DNA from: Acidobacteriota bacterium
Lineage (GTDB): Bacteria; Acidobacteriota; Terriglobia; Terriglobales; Acidobacteriaceae
Reading direction: 5' to 3'
Assembly: GCA_021846985.1 (NCBI GenBank)
Contig: JAJZVX010000006.1
Span: 62,001-126,000, forward strand
Length of the DNA stretch: 64,000 nt
The notes below the pieces were generated by a model. That model worked only from the letters and a program-made list of their open reading frames with translations. It was not told the DNA's origin and made no database searches. Position numbers and translations under genes: made by a program. This document shows, one piece after another, positions 9,766-20,367 of the stretch (the stretch's first letter is position 1; each line of letters begins with the position of its first letter).

Positions 9766-10800
9766 ATGGGTTATATCCCCGATCCGAATCGATATGAAAC
9801 CGCCACCTTCCGCCGCTGCGGCCGCTCCGGCCTCGTCCTGCCGCCTATCTCCGTGGGCCTCTGGCAGAACTTCGGCGGCGTTGACGTTTTTGAAACCGGC
9901 CGCGCCGTCCTCCGCCGCGCCTTCGACCGCGGCGTGACCCACTTCGACCTGGCCAACAACTACGGCCCGCCCTACGGCTCCGCCGAAGAAAACTTCGGCG
10001 TCATCTTCGCCAAGGACTTCCGCCGCCTGCGCAACGAGCTCCTCATCTCCACCAAGGCTGGCTGGGACATGTGGCCCGGCCCCTACGGCATTGGCGCCTC
10101 GCGCAAATATCTCCTCGCCTCGCTCGACGACAGCCTCAAGCGCATGGGCCTCGACTACGTGGACATCTTCTATGCCCACCGTCCCTGGGCCAATGCGCCG
10201 CTGGAAGAAACCATGGGCGCGCTGGCCACCGCCGTCCATCAGGGCAAGGCCCTCTATGTTGGCATCTCGTCTTACAGTCCCGAGCGCACCCGCGAAGCCG
10301 CCGCCATCCTCAAGTCCCTCGGCGTCCCGCTGCTCATCCATCAGCCCAGCTACTCCATGCTCAACCGCTGGATCGAGAAAGGCCTCCTCGCCACGCTCGA
10401 TGAGCTGGGTGTGGGCTGCATCGCCTTCTCGCCCCTGGCCCAGGGCCTGCTCACCGGCAAATATCTCCAGGGCGTGCCGGCCCACTCGCGCGCCACGGCA
10501 CAGAACTCCTCGCTGCTCAAAGAATTCCTCAACGACGCCAACCTGAAGCGCGTCCGCGCCCTCAACGATCTTGCCGCCGCCCGCGGCCAGTCGCTGGCGC
10601 AGATGGCCATCGCCTGGGTGCTGCGCGACCGCCGCGTCACCTCGGCGCTGATCGGCGCGCGCAACGTCGAGCAGCTCGACAACTCTCTCGACGCCCTCAA
10701 GAAGCTCGACTTTACCGAGGCCGAGTTGAAAGAGATCGACAGCCACGCCCAGGATGCCGGCATCGACCTCTGGAAAGACGCGCGCGAAACGATGGCCTAG
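9766..10800 (+). CDS. Aldo/keto reductase, YghZ/GPR-like
   Basis: NADPH-dependent oxidoreductase of the aldo/keto reductase superfamily, 344 residues from the ATG at 9766 (AAGGAGA ribosome binding site upstream). The (beta/alpha)8-barrel signatures are clear: THFDLANNYGPPYGSAEE with the catalytic Asp and Tyr, DYVDIFYAHRPW, and the cofactor-binding end (SALIGARNVEQLDNSL). The NNYGPPYGSAEENFG stretch and overall sequence resemble the E. coli YghZ/L-glyceraldehyde-3-phosphate reductase group (AKR14), which acts on L-glyceraldehyde 3-phosphate and methylglyoxal. The physiological substrate here is not known. The track start at 9586 adds 60 residues that look non-coding. The gene is convergent with the Lrp-type regulator. 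Confidence 0.88.
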   Translation: MGYIPDPNRYETATFRRCGRSGLVLPPISVGLWQNFGGVDVFETGRAVLRRAFDRGVTHFDLANNYGPPYGSAEENFGVIFAKDFRRLRNELLISTKAGWDMWPGPYGIGASRKYLLASLDDSLKRMGLDYVDIFYAHRPWANAPLEETMGALATAVHQGKALYVGISSYSPERTREAAAILKSLGVPLLIHQPSYSMLNRWIEKGLLATLDELGVGCIAFSPLAQGLLTGKYLQGVPAHSRATAQNSSLLKEFLNDANLKRVRALNDLAAARGQSLAQMAIAWVLRDRRVTSALIGARNVEQLDNSLDALKKLDFTEAELKEIDSHAQDAGIDLWKDARETMA

Positions 10801-10810
10801 CAGAAACCAA

Positions 10811-10926
10811 GGAACGAATGACAAGGGAATAAGGGGACAACGGAGCCGCGCGCCTGTTCACCCGCTCAGACGGTGTTTCAAGGGCGCCGTGATGGCCTGA
10901 AAGACCATAGAAAGTCCCCTCGTTCC
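10811..10926. repeat. Long-range inverted repeat between convergent genes
   Basis: GGAACGA (10811-10817) and GGGGAC (10833-10838) are mirrored by GTCCCC (10914-10919) and TCGTTCC (10920-10926). The two blocks on the right are adjacent, while those on the left are 15 bases apart. The repeat fills the space between the aldo/keto reductase and the convergent Lrp gene, so a shared terminator or transcript-end structure is a reasonable guess. The loop is long, and a chance repeat is possible. Confidence 0.35.
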
Positions 10927-10930
10927 TGTT

Positions 10931-11467
10931 TTACCCCTTTCCTTCCAGTACGTCCCTGAGCGCAAAACTGGTCTCCAGCCGGATGACGCCGGGCAGCCGC
11001 GAGAGCTCGTTCTGGTGCAGGTGACCGTAGTCGTCAATATCCGCCACCCGCGCCACCAGCATGTAATCGTACTGCCCGGCCAGCAGGTGGCAGTTCACGA
11101 TGCCCTTCACGTGCCGGATGGCCGCCTCGAATGCGCTGAGCACCGCAGCCGACTGGCGCTCCAGCGTCACGCGGATATAGACCGTCATCCGTTTGCCCAG
11201 CAGACGGTCGTCGATCAGCGCGCGGTATCCGCGGATGGCGCCGGAGGCTTCGAGCGCCTGGATGCGTCGCGAGGCGGCAGAGGCGGAGAGACCAACGGCA
11301 TCACCCACCTCATAATTCGTCGCGCGGCCGTGGCGGGCCAAATGGCGGAGGATGGCGGCATCGAGATCGTCGAGACTGGAGCGTGATGCAAGCGGCGAGG
11401 GATGAATAAGGGTTTCTCTGGATGATTCGTGCGTAGACGAGCCGTTATGATCACGTTTCGATTGCAT
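10931..11467 (-). CDS. Lrp/AsnC family transcriptional regulator
   Basis: DNA-binding feast/famine regulator of 178 residues. A winged helix-turn-helix (LDDLDAAILRHLARHGRATNYEVGDAVGLSASAASRRIQALEASGAIRGY) is followed by a ligand-binding RAM/ActD domain (MTVYIRVTLERQ...GQYDYMLVARVADIDDYGHL). About 30 residues precede the helix-turn-helix, so a later start cannot be excluded. It is divergent from alanine dehydrogenase with 184 bp between the starts. Lrp-type regulators commonly control the neighbouring ald gene in response to alanine or other amino acids, so I infer that role here. No operator was identified by eye. Confidence 0.9.
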   Translation of the reverse strand: MQSKRDHNGSSTHESSRETLIHPSPLASRSSLDDLDAAILRHLARHGRATNYEVGDAVGLSASAASRRIQALEASGAIRGYRALIDDRLLGKRMTVYIRVTLERQSAAVLSAFEAAIRHVKGIVNCHLLAGQYDYMLVARVADIDDYGHLHQNELSRLPGVIRLETSFALRDVLEGKG

Positions 11468-11651
11468 GGTAGAGTATTACCACAAACTTTGCACACATCG
11501 CCAGCGGACTCCGCCGTACCATTCCGGAGGTTGAAAAAGGAAAGTTGGCCCGGCGCCGAATTCGCCTTCCTCCAAGGGCAATCAACGGCGCTGGGCATTT
11601 TTTCTTCCCGGCCGCGTGCGGCTGCCGTCCAATCCCTGACAGGAGACAGCG

Positions 11652-12767
11652 ATGATTATCGGAGTTCCCAGAGAGATCAAGGACAATGAGGCGCGTGTGG
11701 GCGTGACCCCGGCGGGCGTGAAGGCGCTGACGGAGGCGGGCCACACGGTATTGGCGGAAACGCGGGCCGGCGTGCAGTCGGGATTCTCAGATGCAGAGTA
11801 TAAGCAGGCCGGGGCGGAGATTCTGGGCGAGGCTGGCGCGGTATGGGGCAAGGCCGAGATGGTGGTGAAGGTGAAGGAGCCAATCGAAAAGGAGTACGGC
11901 TTCTTTCGCGAGCGGCTGGTGCTGTTTACCTATCTGCATCTGGCGCCGTTGCCGGCACTGACCGACAGGCTGCTCGACGCGAAGATGATCGGCATCGCCT
12001 ACGAGACGGTGCGCAACCGCCAGGGCGCTCTGCCGCTGCTGGTGCCCATGAGCGAAGTGGCGGGACGGATGAGCGTGCAGGTGGGCGCCAGTTACCTGGA
12101 GAAGGAGCGGGGCGGTCGCGGCATCCTGCTGGGCGGCGTGCCGGGCGTGCCGCCGGCGCACGTGACAATTCTTGGCGGCGGCGTGGTGGGCACCAACGCA
12201 GCCAAGGTGGCGCTGGGTTTTGGCGCCAAGGTGACCCTGGTGGATGTGAACCTGAACCGGCTGCGAGAACTGGACGACATCTTTGGCGGACGGCTTTACA
12301 CGCTGGCTTCGAACAGCTACAACCTGGCGCATGCAACGCGTGAGGCGGATCTGGTGATTGGCGGTGTCCTGATTCCCGGAGCGACGGCGCCCAAGTTGGT
12401 TACGCGGGCGATGGTGGCCGAGATGAAGCAGGGGGCTGTAATTGTGGATGTGGCCATTGACCAGGGCGGATGCGTGGAGACAGCGCGGCCCACATCCCAC
12501 TCGAACCCGAGCTTCGTGGTGGATGGCGTGGTGCACTATTGCGTCACCAACATGCCGGGCGCGGTGCCGCACACATCGACACTGGCGCTGACCAACTCCA
12601 CGTTCCCCTACGTTGCGCGCATCGCCAACCTGGGCGTGCGCGAAGCGCTCCGGCAGGATGCCGGACTGGCTGAAGGACTGAATACATGGCTCGGCAAGCT
12701 GACGCATCGCGGGGTGGCAGAAAGCCAGAAGCGGCAGTGGACGCCGGCGGAGAAGATGCGGGAGTAA
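11652..12767 (+). CDS. ald: Alanine dehydrogenase
   Basis: Catalyses the reversible NAD+-dependent deamination of L-alanine to pyruvate and ammonia. The 371-residue product has the normal length and the family motifs: [20 protein letters not shown] at the N-terminus, a KVKEP lysine motif and the TYLHLAP histidine motif of the catalytic site, the Rossmann fingerprint [20 protein letters not shown], and the C-terminal [14 protein letters not shown] stretch. The ATG is preceded by CAGGAGA at good spacing. It is divergent from an Lrp/AsnC regulator that probably controls it, and stands upstream of an unrelated exported protein on the same strand. Confidence 0.95.
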   Translation: MIIGVPREIKDNEARVGVTPAGVKALTEAGHTVLAETRAGVQSGFSDAEYKQAGAEILGEAGAVWGKAEMVVKVKEPIEKEYGFFRERLVLFTYLHLAPLPALTDRLLDAKMIGIAYETVRNRQGALPLLVPMSEVAGRMSVQVGASYLEKERGGRGILLGGVPGVPPAHVTILGGGVVGTNAAKVALGFGAKVTLVDVNLNRLRELDDIFGGRLYTLASNSYNLAHATREADLVIGGVLIPGATAPKLVTRAMVAEMKQGAVIVDVAIDQGGCVETARPTSHSNPSFVVDGVVHYCVTNMPGAVPHTSTLALTNSTFPYVARIANLGVREALRQDAGLAEGLNTWLGKLTHRGVAESQKRQWTPAEKMRE

Positions 12768-12866
12768 TTCCGGACAGGCGCGGCTGGCGAATAGCTACGT
12801 CCGCGAAGGAGCACTTTGGGCATCTCCTCCAGCTCGCGTAGAATGGTTCTTCACCCGGAGGATCGT

Positions 12867-13649
12867 ATGGAACGCCGCCAGTTTCTTGCCGCTTCAATTG
12901 CCGCGTCTGCCGCGGCCGTGGCCAGCCGCGCCACAGCCGAGGCCTCTCGAGGGGACGCACACGAATTCTATCTGCTGCGCCGCTACAACCTGCAGAGCGG
13001 ACCACAACTCAAGCGGACGGCGGACTATTTTGCACACGCGCTCCTGCCGGCGCTCACGCGCATGGGCATGGGCCCGGTGGGCGCATTCGCTCTGGAGTTT
13101 GGCGAGCAGACCCCGGCGTATTTCCTGCTCGTTCCCGGACCGCGCGTGGATGCGCTGGCGGAGCTTGACCTGCGGCTGGCCGCGGATGCCGAGTTCATCA
13201 ACGCGGCCGATTCGTTCTGGAACGCAACCGCGGCGGCGCCGCCCTTTCAGCGCGTGGAAGCCAGGCTCATGGCCGCCTTTGCCGGCTGGCCGCGCGTGAC
13301 GCCGCCGGCAAAGGGCAAGAGGCTCTTCCAGTTGCGGACTTATGAAAGCGCCAGCAACGGAGGCCACGCGCGCAAGGTCGAGATGTTCCATTCGGGCGAG
13401 TTTGAGATCTTCCTCAAAGCTGGTTTTCATCCCGTCTTCTTCGGCGACACACTGGTCGGTCAGCGCATGCCCAACCTGACGTACATGCTGAGCTGCCCGG
13501 ACAAGGCAACGATGGACGCCAACTGGGATGCCTTCCGCAACGATCCGGCATGGACGAAGCTGTCCACCAGCCCGCGCTATGCCTCCGACGAACTCGTCAC
13601 GAATATCACGAACCTGATTCTCAATCCGTTGGAGTGTTCGCAGATCTAG
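12867..13649 (+). CDS. NIPSNAP family protein with twin-arginine-type leader
   Basis: Exported protein of 260 residues. The N-terminus MERRQFLAASIAASAAAVASRATA is a twin-arginine-like signal peptide ending near residue 24. The rest holds two NIPSNAP-like (ferredoxin-like dimeric alpha-beta barrel) units: FYLLRRYNLQSGPQLKRTADYF in the first half and LFQLRTYESASNGGHARKVEMF in the second, each starting with the typical LRxY motif. The function of bacterial NIPSNAP proteins is unsettled. The start was chosen at 12867, where CGGAGGATCGT precedes the ATG; the track start at 12816 adds a non-signal extension. The gene stands alone between ald and a two-component pair. Confidence 0.85.
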   Translation: MERRQFLAASIAASAAAVASRATAEASRGDAHEFYLLRRYNLQSGPQLKRTADYFAHALLPALTRMGMGPVGAFALEFGEQTPAYFLLVPGPRVDALAELDLRLAADAEFINAADSFWNATAAAPPFQRVEARLMAAFAGWPRVTPPAKGKRLFQLRTYESASNGGHARKVEMFHSGEFEIFLKAGFHPVFFGDTLVGQRMPNLTYMLSCPDKATMDANWDAFRNDPAWTKLSTSPRYASDELVTNITNLILNPLECSQI

Positions 13650-13697
13650 GCGCCGGCCGCAGTGCGCGTTGTCCAAGGATGACTCTATAATCGGCGC

Positions 13698-16000
13698 ATG
13701 CCCTTCTTCGGCGAATCCCGGCGCCGGACCATTGCCCTGCTCGGGGGCTTAGTGGTGTTGTTTCTTGCGCTGCTGGGCGCACTGCAGGCCTTCAATACCT
13801 CCAATGTTCCTTTTCTGAATCCGGACACTTCGGGCGAGACGCTGATCTTTACCGGACTTACGGTATTTGTCTTCCTGTTGCTGCTGGTGCTGATCGTGCT
13901 GCTCTTCAGAAACCTTCTGAAGCTGTATGCCGGGCAAAGCAGCACGGCGCTGGGAGCGCGGCTGCGCACACGCATGGTGCTGGGCGCGGGACTGATCGCG
14001 CTGACGCCCGCCGTGTTCATGTTCCTGTTCAGCTTTCAGCTGATGAACCGCTCGATTGACCGGTGGTTTTCCCCGAACACGTCGGAACTGCACGAGGACT
14101 CCACGCGCGTGGTGCAGGAACTGGCGCAGTACGTGACCAGCAATGCACGCGGGGAGGCAGCGTCGATTGCCGCGTCGAGCGTGGTGGACCGGGATTTGCC
14201 AGGGCTGCAGGAGGTTTTAGGCTTGCACCGGATCACGCTGGACGGCGGTTTTGTGGTGGTGTACACCGCGAAGCGGACCGTGCGGGGTAGTTTTCAATTG
14301 CCGCCGGAATCGAGCCCAGCCAGCATCGTTCCAGGGCTCGGCGAGGACAGCGGAGGCAAGGAAGCGCCGCTGCGCGGGCCGCTTACGGCGAACCTGATTG
14401 CCGTTGCTCAACGCAGCGATGCGCCGGTGATCAGGGTGGCGGGCGAAGAGTATGCCCTGGGCATGGCGGTGACAAACACAGGGAAGGTGGTGGTGGCAGG
14501 GCTGCCCATGCCGCACGGGCTGAGCCAGACCACCACCAGCATTCGCTCCAGCGCCACGGAGTACTGGCAGCTCTTCCGCCGCCGCAACGAGATCCGCACC
14601 ATCTTCTTCTTGATGCTGATGCTGATCACGGTGTTCGTGTTCTTCACCAGCGTGTGGCTGGCGATGTTTCTCTCCAAGCAGATCACGCGTCCCGTGGAAG
14701 CGCTGGCGGACGCCATGAACGAGATTGCCGCCGGCAAGTACCACCACCGCGTCACGCAGTTCACCGCGGGCGAGATGGGCGAACTGGTAGGCGCCTTTAA
14801 CCACATGGCGGCCGATCTGGAAGCCAGCCGTCAGCTGGCCGAGAGCTCCTCGGCGCAATTGACGGAGGCCAACCTCGCCATCGAGGAGCGGCGGCGCGAG
14901 CTGGAGACGATAGTGGAGGCCATCCCCAGTGGCGTGGTGACGCTGGATGCCTCAGGGACAGTGCTGCAATCGAACCGGGCATTCTGCGCCCTGATCGGTC
15001 GTCGCGAGGACGCCAGCCTGCGGGGAGAAACGATTGCATCTCTCCTGCCTGCCGACTGCGCCGAGGATCTGGCCGGCGTGATCCGGCGCGGGCACCGGAT
15101 GGGAATTGCCTCGACGGAGGTTGAGTTCCGGGCCAAGAGGGGCATCGCACATCTAGCAGTAACCAGCGCGCGCCTGGAGCTTGCCGATGGCCGGCACGGC
15201 ACGGTGCTGGTGATCGAAGACACGACGGAATTGCTGCGCGCGCAGCGGCAACTGGCCTGGAAGGAAGTAGCGCAGCGGGTAGCGCACGAGATCAAGAACC
15301 CTTTGACGCCAATCGCGCTCTCGGCCGAGCGGATCAAGCGGCACCTGGACAGGGGACAGATGGATTCGCCCGCGGTGATCCGCAAGTGCAGCGAAGTGAT
15401 TCTGGGATGCGTGGGAACGCTGCGCACGCTGGTGGACCAGTTTTCGGCCCTGGCGGAGTTTCCGGCTCCGCAGCCAAGAGCATGCGACATGAACAAGGTG
15501 GCGGAAGAAGCTCTGGGACTTTTTGCCGGACGGCTTGACGGCATTACCGTGCAGTGGGATCTGGAGCCCGGGCTACCGCTGGTGATGGCCGATCCAGAGT
15601 CGATTCGGCGGGCACTGGCCAACCTGATTGACAACGCGGCGGAAGCCATGCAGGGAAGCTTGCTTCGCGTGTTGGGAGTGCGCAGCGCGCTAAGCGAAGA
15701 TAGCGGATCGGTGGAAGTGACGATCAGCGACACGGGACATGGCCTGACCGACGAAATCCGCGAGCGGCTCTTTCTGCCTTTCTACTCGACCAAACAGCGG
15801 GGCACCGGACTAGGGCTCTCGATCGCTGCCAAGATTGTGCAAGAACATGGCGGCAGCCTGCGGGCGGAGTCTAATCTGCCCAAGGGGGCGCGCTTTCTGA
15901 TGCGTCTGCCGCTGATTCCGTCCCGCGGAACGCCAACGCCGGCAGAAACGAATGGTGCCGGGCATGAACCGGCGGATGTACCGCTGAAGGAAGCAACTCG

Positions 16001-16004
<4 letters not shown>
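13698..16004 (+). CDS. Sensor histidine kinase, NtrY-like
   Basis: Membrane-bound sensor kinase of 768 residues. Two N-terminal membrane helices and a third at about 95-115 precede an extracytoplasmic sensor region, followed by another helix near residue 315 (TIFFLMLMLITVFVFFTSVWLAMFL). Then come a HAMP linker (KQITRPVEALADAMNEIAAGKY), a PAS domain (about 400-500), the HisKA box RVAHEIKNPLTPIALSAERIKRH with the phosphorylated His near residue 529, and an HATPase domain (NLIDNAAEAM; DTGHGL; STKQRGTGLGLSIA). This layout is that of NtrY, the partner of NtrX. The stop codon overlaps the response regulator start (ATGA), so the two are co-translated. Nitrogen sensing is only one possibility; NtrYX pairs also respond to redox and envelope state. 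Confidence 0.9.
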
Positions 16005-17356
<1,352 letters not shown>

Positions 17357-17571
17357 TGCGGCGGCGAGAGGCGGCCGGCGCCCCGGCCGTAGTTCCGGTG
17401 TGCGGAAGTGAACGCGGAGTTGCGCATACGGACGCCTGGATGCGGCGGCCCAGCGAGTTTGCCAAAGCGATCCTGTTTTGGATGAAGCAGATCCGGTTCC
17501 CGTTCCGACTTCGATGGATGGCAACAGAATTGCCTCTCCACTCCTAATGAGATGTGCGCGGGAGGCAGGTC

Positions 17572-18027
17572 ATGGCATATTCCGAGCGGATGCGGGACGT
17601 AATCTCGGGGCCGTTCAGCCTGGAAGTAATCCGGGAGCGAATGGCGGCCGGCTGGCGGATGGTGTCGATCGAATGGCAGCGGGAGCTGGCGGAGACGGAG
17701 ACACCCAAAGAAGGAACCTTTGCCGAAGAAACGCCTTACGGGCTGCGCATCGCTGCGGATGGCAAGCAGTTGGAGATGGAGCCGGCCGAACATGAGGCTC
17801 TGCTGCTGATGATGGAACTGCTGGCGCAGGATTGCAGCTACTCCGGCATTGTGAGCGGCCTGAACGAAAAGGGATTCCGGACACGCGAGGGCAACCCGTG
17901 GACGCGGGTGGCGGTGTTCAACATGATGCCGCGGTTGATCGAGGCGGGGCCGCGGATCTTTGCGAGCGACGCATGGGAACAGCGGCGAAAGACATATCCA
18001 GACCGCACGCCCTCTGAGCGTCTCTAG
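17572..18027 (+). CDS. Small conserved protein with a recombinase-domain-like C-terminus
   Basis: A 151-residue soluble protein that I cannot name. It begins MAYSERMRDVISGPFSLEVIRERMAAGWRM; the second half (CSYSGIVSGLNEKGFRTREGNPWTRVAVFNMMPRLIE) looks like the segment of large serine recombinases in which a short helix-turn-helix is followed by a conserved LNxxGxxTRxGxxWT pattern. There is no resolvase catalytic domain. The start at 17572 has a GGGAGG ribosome binding site; the track ORF begins 18 bases earlier. It could be a truncated recombinase relic or a DNA-binding protein built on the same module. It follows the NtrX gene with a 215-bp gap and ends before a terminator-like hairpin. Confidence 0.7.
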   Translation: MAYSERMRDVISGPFSLEVIRERMAAGWRMVSIEWQRELAETETPKEGTFAEETPYGLRIAADGKQLEMEPAEHEALLLMMELLAQDCSYSGIVSGLNEKGFRTREGNPWTRVAVFNMMPRLIEAGPRIFASDAWEQRRKTYPDRTPSERL

Positions 18028-18071
18028 AGCGGTTTCACCGTCAACGTGCGCTTGTTGCTTCAGTGCGAGGT

Positions 18072-18094
18072 GGCATTTTCTTGGGGAAAATGCC
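18072..18094 (+). terminator. Terminator-like hairpin after the recombinase-like gene
   Basis: Perfect 9-bp stem GGCATTTTC / GAAAATGCC with a five-base loop, 45 bases after the stop codon, followed by GCTTTG. The T-run is short, so it is a weak or factor-assisted intrinsic terminator candidate. Confidence 0.5.
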
Positions 18095-18238
18095 GCTTTG
18101 CATCACGGTCTCTGGGTACAGCAACTCTGGAACCGCTATAACCGGGCCTCCGAAGAGATGACGATTTGATTGCGGCAGCATGGGTGCGCGAAGGCCCGCG
18201 CGGCGCGCGAGCCGGCGCGCCGGACGGAGGAAACCGAT

Positions 18239-18502
18239 TCAGGCGCCGCGCCTGACCTTGACAAGAATCTCGATGGTGCGGCGGCGGAGAGCAGCGATCA
18301 GCGAAGCGCGCCGCGATTCCTCAAAACCGTTGTTGAGGGGCATGCCAATGGCATCCCGCCACTCGACAGCCAACTGAGCAGCCTCCTTTTGCAGGGCTGC
18401 GTCCACGCCGGTCTTGCCGCCGTGCGCCAATGCCTCGCACTGGGCACGCAATTGGGCAGGCCGCAGAGACCAGAGGTCGTTGGCCGAATCTGCATACTTC
18501 AT
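18239..18502 (-). CDS. Small conserved hypothetical protein
   Basis: An 87-residue soluble, mostly helical protein starting MKYADSANDLWSLRPAQLRAQ and ending with a basic IAALRRRTIEILVKVRRGA. I do not recognise a family. The internal ATG at 18500-18502 was chosen because an AAGGAGA ribosome binding site stands at good spacing; the 59 residues that the track adds upstream are cysteine- and arginine-rich and look non-coding. It lies downstream of the secreted-protein gene on the same strand with a gap of about 190 bp. Confidence 0.6.
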   Translation of the reverse strand: MKYADSANDLWSLRPAQLRAQCEALAHGGKTGVDAALQKEAAQLAVEWRDAIGMPLNNGFEESRRASLIAALRRRTIEILVKVRRGA

Positions 18503-18689
18503 CCGATGTCTCCTTGCCAGCCGCGCAGAGGCGCAAGGCAACAGGCGGAACGAGGCACTCTGCGGGCAGTGCCGGCCCCATGATAGTGCAGGCGCGGGAT
18601 GCTGTCGAGAACGCGTCCCGCGCGGGCAGTCTCGACATGCCTCTTCGCACATTCGATAGAGACCGTCTTGAAGGGGCATGCGCGCCGGT

Positions 18690-19736
18690 CTACGGTTTCC
18701 GGATGGGACCGATCGATCCCGGATTGTCTCCCATTCCTGGATCTACGCGAAAATCCCAAACCGACTGGCCGATGCTGGAAGGGGAGAGAATTTCGACCAA
18801 TACGTATTCGCCTGTAAGCAGCGGACGGAGCGGCGTGAGCTTGAGCCATCGCTTGCCGGGCATGACCTCAACGTGGGCGGGTATGACATTTTCGTCCGGG
18901 GCGGCCGCGCCAGAAGAACTGACGTGGATGGGGCCGACGAGACGCACCGCCCGGCGCTCGTTGACGCGAACCATCGCAAAGCCGGAGGAAACAGAATGCG
19001 CGCCGTGCTTGCCATTGGCTGCCTGCGCCGCATTGCGGGTTTTCACGGTCAGGGAGTGAGTCAGATGGGGTAGGCTTTCGTCGACGGAATCGAGGGAGAG
19101 ATAGAAAACGGGATCGTTAACGTGCAGATGAACCCGGGCATGCGGACCGTCGAGTTCGAGACCCGCCCTGGCGCCGGCCATGGGATTGAGGATGCGGAGC
19201 CCATGCCTGCTTTTGGCGTTGACCTCCAACTCGCTGGGGATGAGTTCGACCAGTTCAGGCGCGCTGCGAAAGGTATCGAGAGCAAAAAGGCCATCTTGGT
19301 CAGGAAGCTCCAGTCCGGTGGCCACGGTGGGCATGCGCGCACTCTGGTCAGCGCGCTCGGCGGCTTCTTCTTTGTCGATCTCTTCGGCCTCTTTCATGGC
19401 CGGCGAGGGCTGACCCGCGCCCTGACCGGCGCGATGCTGCTCCCATTGGCGGGTAGCGTCCCAGTCCACCAGGTCAACGGGCATCTCCTCCCACTCGCCA
19501 CCGCGCTCGACGGAGATGTAGCGTACACGATCGCCAACGATCTCGAATCTGCGCACGATCTGGTAGCTTCCGTCCTTGAGGATGAGGCGATGATTAGAGG
19601 CCGCGCCCGCCGATGCAGGCTGGAGCGCGCCTGGATGGCCGCTTGAGAGCGGGGTCTGCGCCGACGCAGGCCCACCTGCCGCGAGCGCGGTCAGAGCCGC
19701 CAGAAGCAGAGCCCGAAGATGAACAGAACAAGCCAT
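18690..19736 (-). CDS. Secreted protein of unknown function
   Basis: A 348-residue protein with a Sec signal peptide (MACSVHLRALLLAALTALAAGGPASA). A short beta-rich segment near 48-90 (LILKDGSYQIVRRFEIVGDRVRYISVERGGEWEEMP) reads like a small SH3-like or DUF-type domain that describes a response to a parameter string. A charged linker follows, and a beta-sandwich-like C-terminal part contains repeated motifs such as RVHLHVNDPVFYLSL and WLKLTPLRPLLTGEYVLVEI. I recognise it only as a conserved exported protein type common in acidobacterial genomes; no catalytic motif is visible. It is divergent from the HCPLC membrane protein gene. Confidence 0.7.
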   Translation of the reverse strand: MACSVHLRALLLAALTALAAGGPASAQTPLSSGHPGALQPASAGAASNHRLILKDGSYQIVRRFEIVGDRVRYISVERGGEWEEMPVDLVDWDATRQWEQHRAGQGAGQPSPAMKEAEEIDKEEAAERADQSARMPTVATGLELPDQDGLFALDTFRSAPELVELIPSELEVNAKSRHGLRILNPMAGARAGLELDGPHARVHLHVNDPVFYLSLDSVDESLPHLTHSLTVKTRNAAQAANGKHGAHSVSSGFAMVRVNERRAVRLVGPIHVSSSGAAAPDENVIPAHVEVMPGKRWLKLTPLRPLLTGEYVLVEILSPSSIGQSVWDFRVDPGMGDNPGSIGPIRKP

Positions 19737-19869
19737 TTCTTCCCAAGTTTAGACGCGACAGTCGCAAAGGCGTGGGCAGCCGCAAAGGCAGGAGCAGGAG
19801 CCTGCGTGGAACTTAAGAGAAGCCCAGCGCGTCTAACGCATGTATTCTTAGGGGTGAGGGATTTCTGGA

Positions 19870-20241
19870 TTGAAGGGGCTGCGCACATTCCCCGGATGGA
19901 AACGCCCCGGCTGGCTGATGCCGCGCGCGCTGGGCGTAGCTGCGCTGATCTGCCTTGTGCTGGTGGTGCTGCTGACCACCATCCAGGTGACCCACATCCA
20001 CCCTCTCAATAGCGATACCAACCATTGTCCGTTATGCATCGTGATGCACACGGCGGCGCCAGCGGCGCCGGCAACAGCCGCGGTGGTGCTGGTCGCGCTG
20101 GGCATGCTGGCGCCGGGCCCCCGGGGCAGGCTTATCGCGCTGCGGCAGCACCCCACCTTCTTTATCCGTCCTCCGCCCTTCGGGAACCAGGACGTTTTTC
20201 CGGGCCGGTCTTCTGCAAGCGTAATTCGGCGCGGTGTTTGA
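19870..20241 (+). CDS. Small membrane protein with HxH...HCPLC motif (DUF2946-like)
   Basis: A 123-residue protein with a TTG start preceded by GTGAGGG; an ATG 48 bases downstream is an alternative start. One membrane helix (ALGVAALICLVLVVLLTTIQV) is followed by THIHPLNSDTNHCPLCIVMH, a histidine/cysteine-rich patch suited to metal binding, then a second hydrophobic segment and a basic tail. Short proteins with an HCPxC patch next to TonB-dependent receptors are annotated as DUF2946 and are linked to copper or other metals in other bacteria. That function is inference here. It stands 126 bp before the receptor on the same strand and is probably co-transcribed with it. Confidence 0.65.
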   Translation: MKGLRTFPGWKRPGWLMPRALGVAALICLVLVVLLTTIQVTHIHPLNSDTNHCPLCIVMHTAAPAAPATAAVVLVALGMLAPGPRGRLIALRQHPTFFIRPPPFGNQDVFPGRSSASVIRRGV

Positions 20242-20367
20242 GGCCGCGCGCAAGACGAACGCCAGTGGAAACATCGGATAACGTCCTCTCCACACACTTG
20301 AGGATACAGCGGTGATTCAGGCCGCTGTTGCGGTACGCCTCTTCGACCTGCTCAAGGAGAATGCCCC

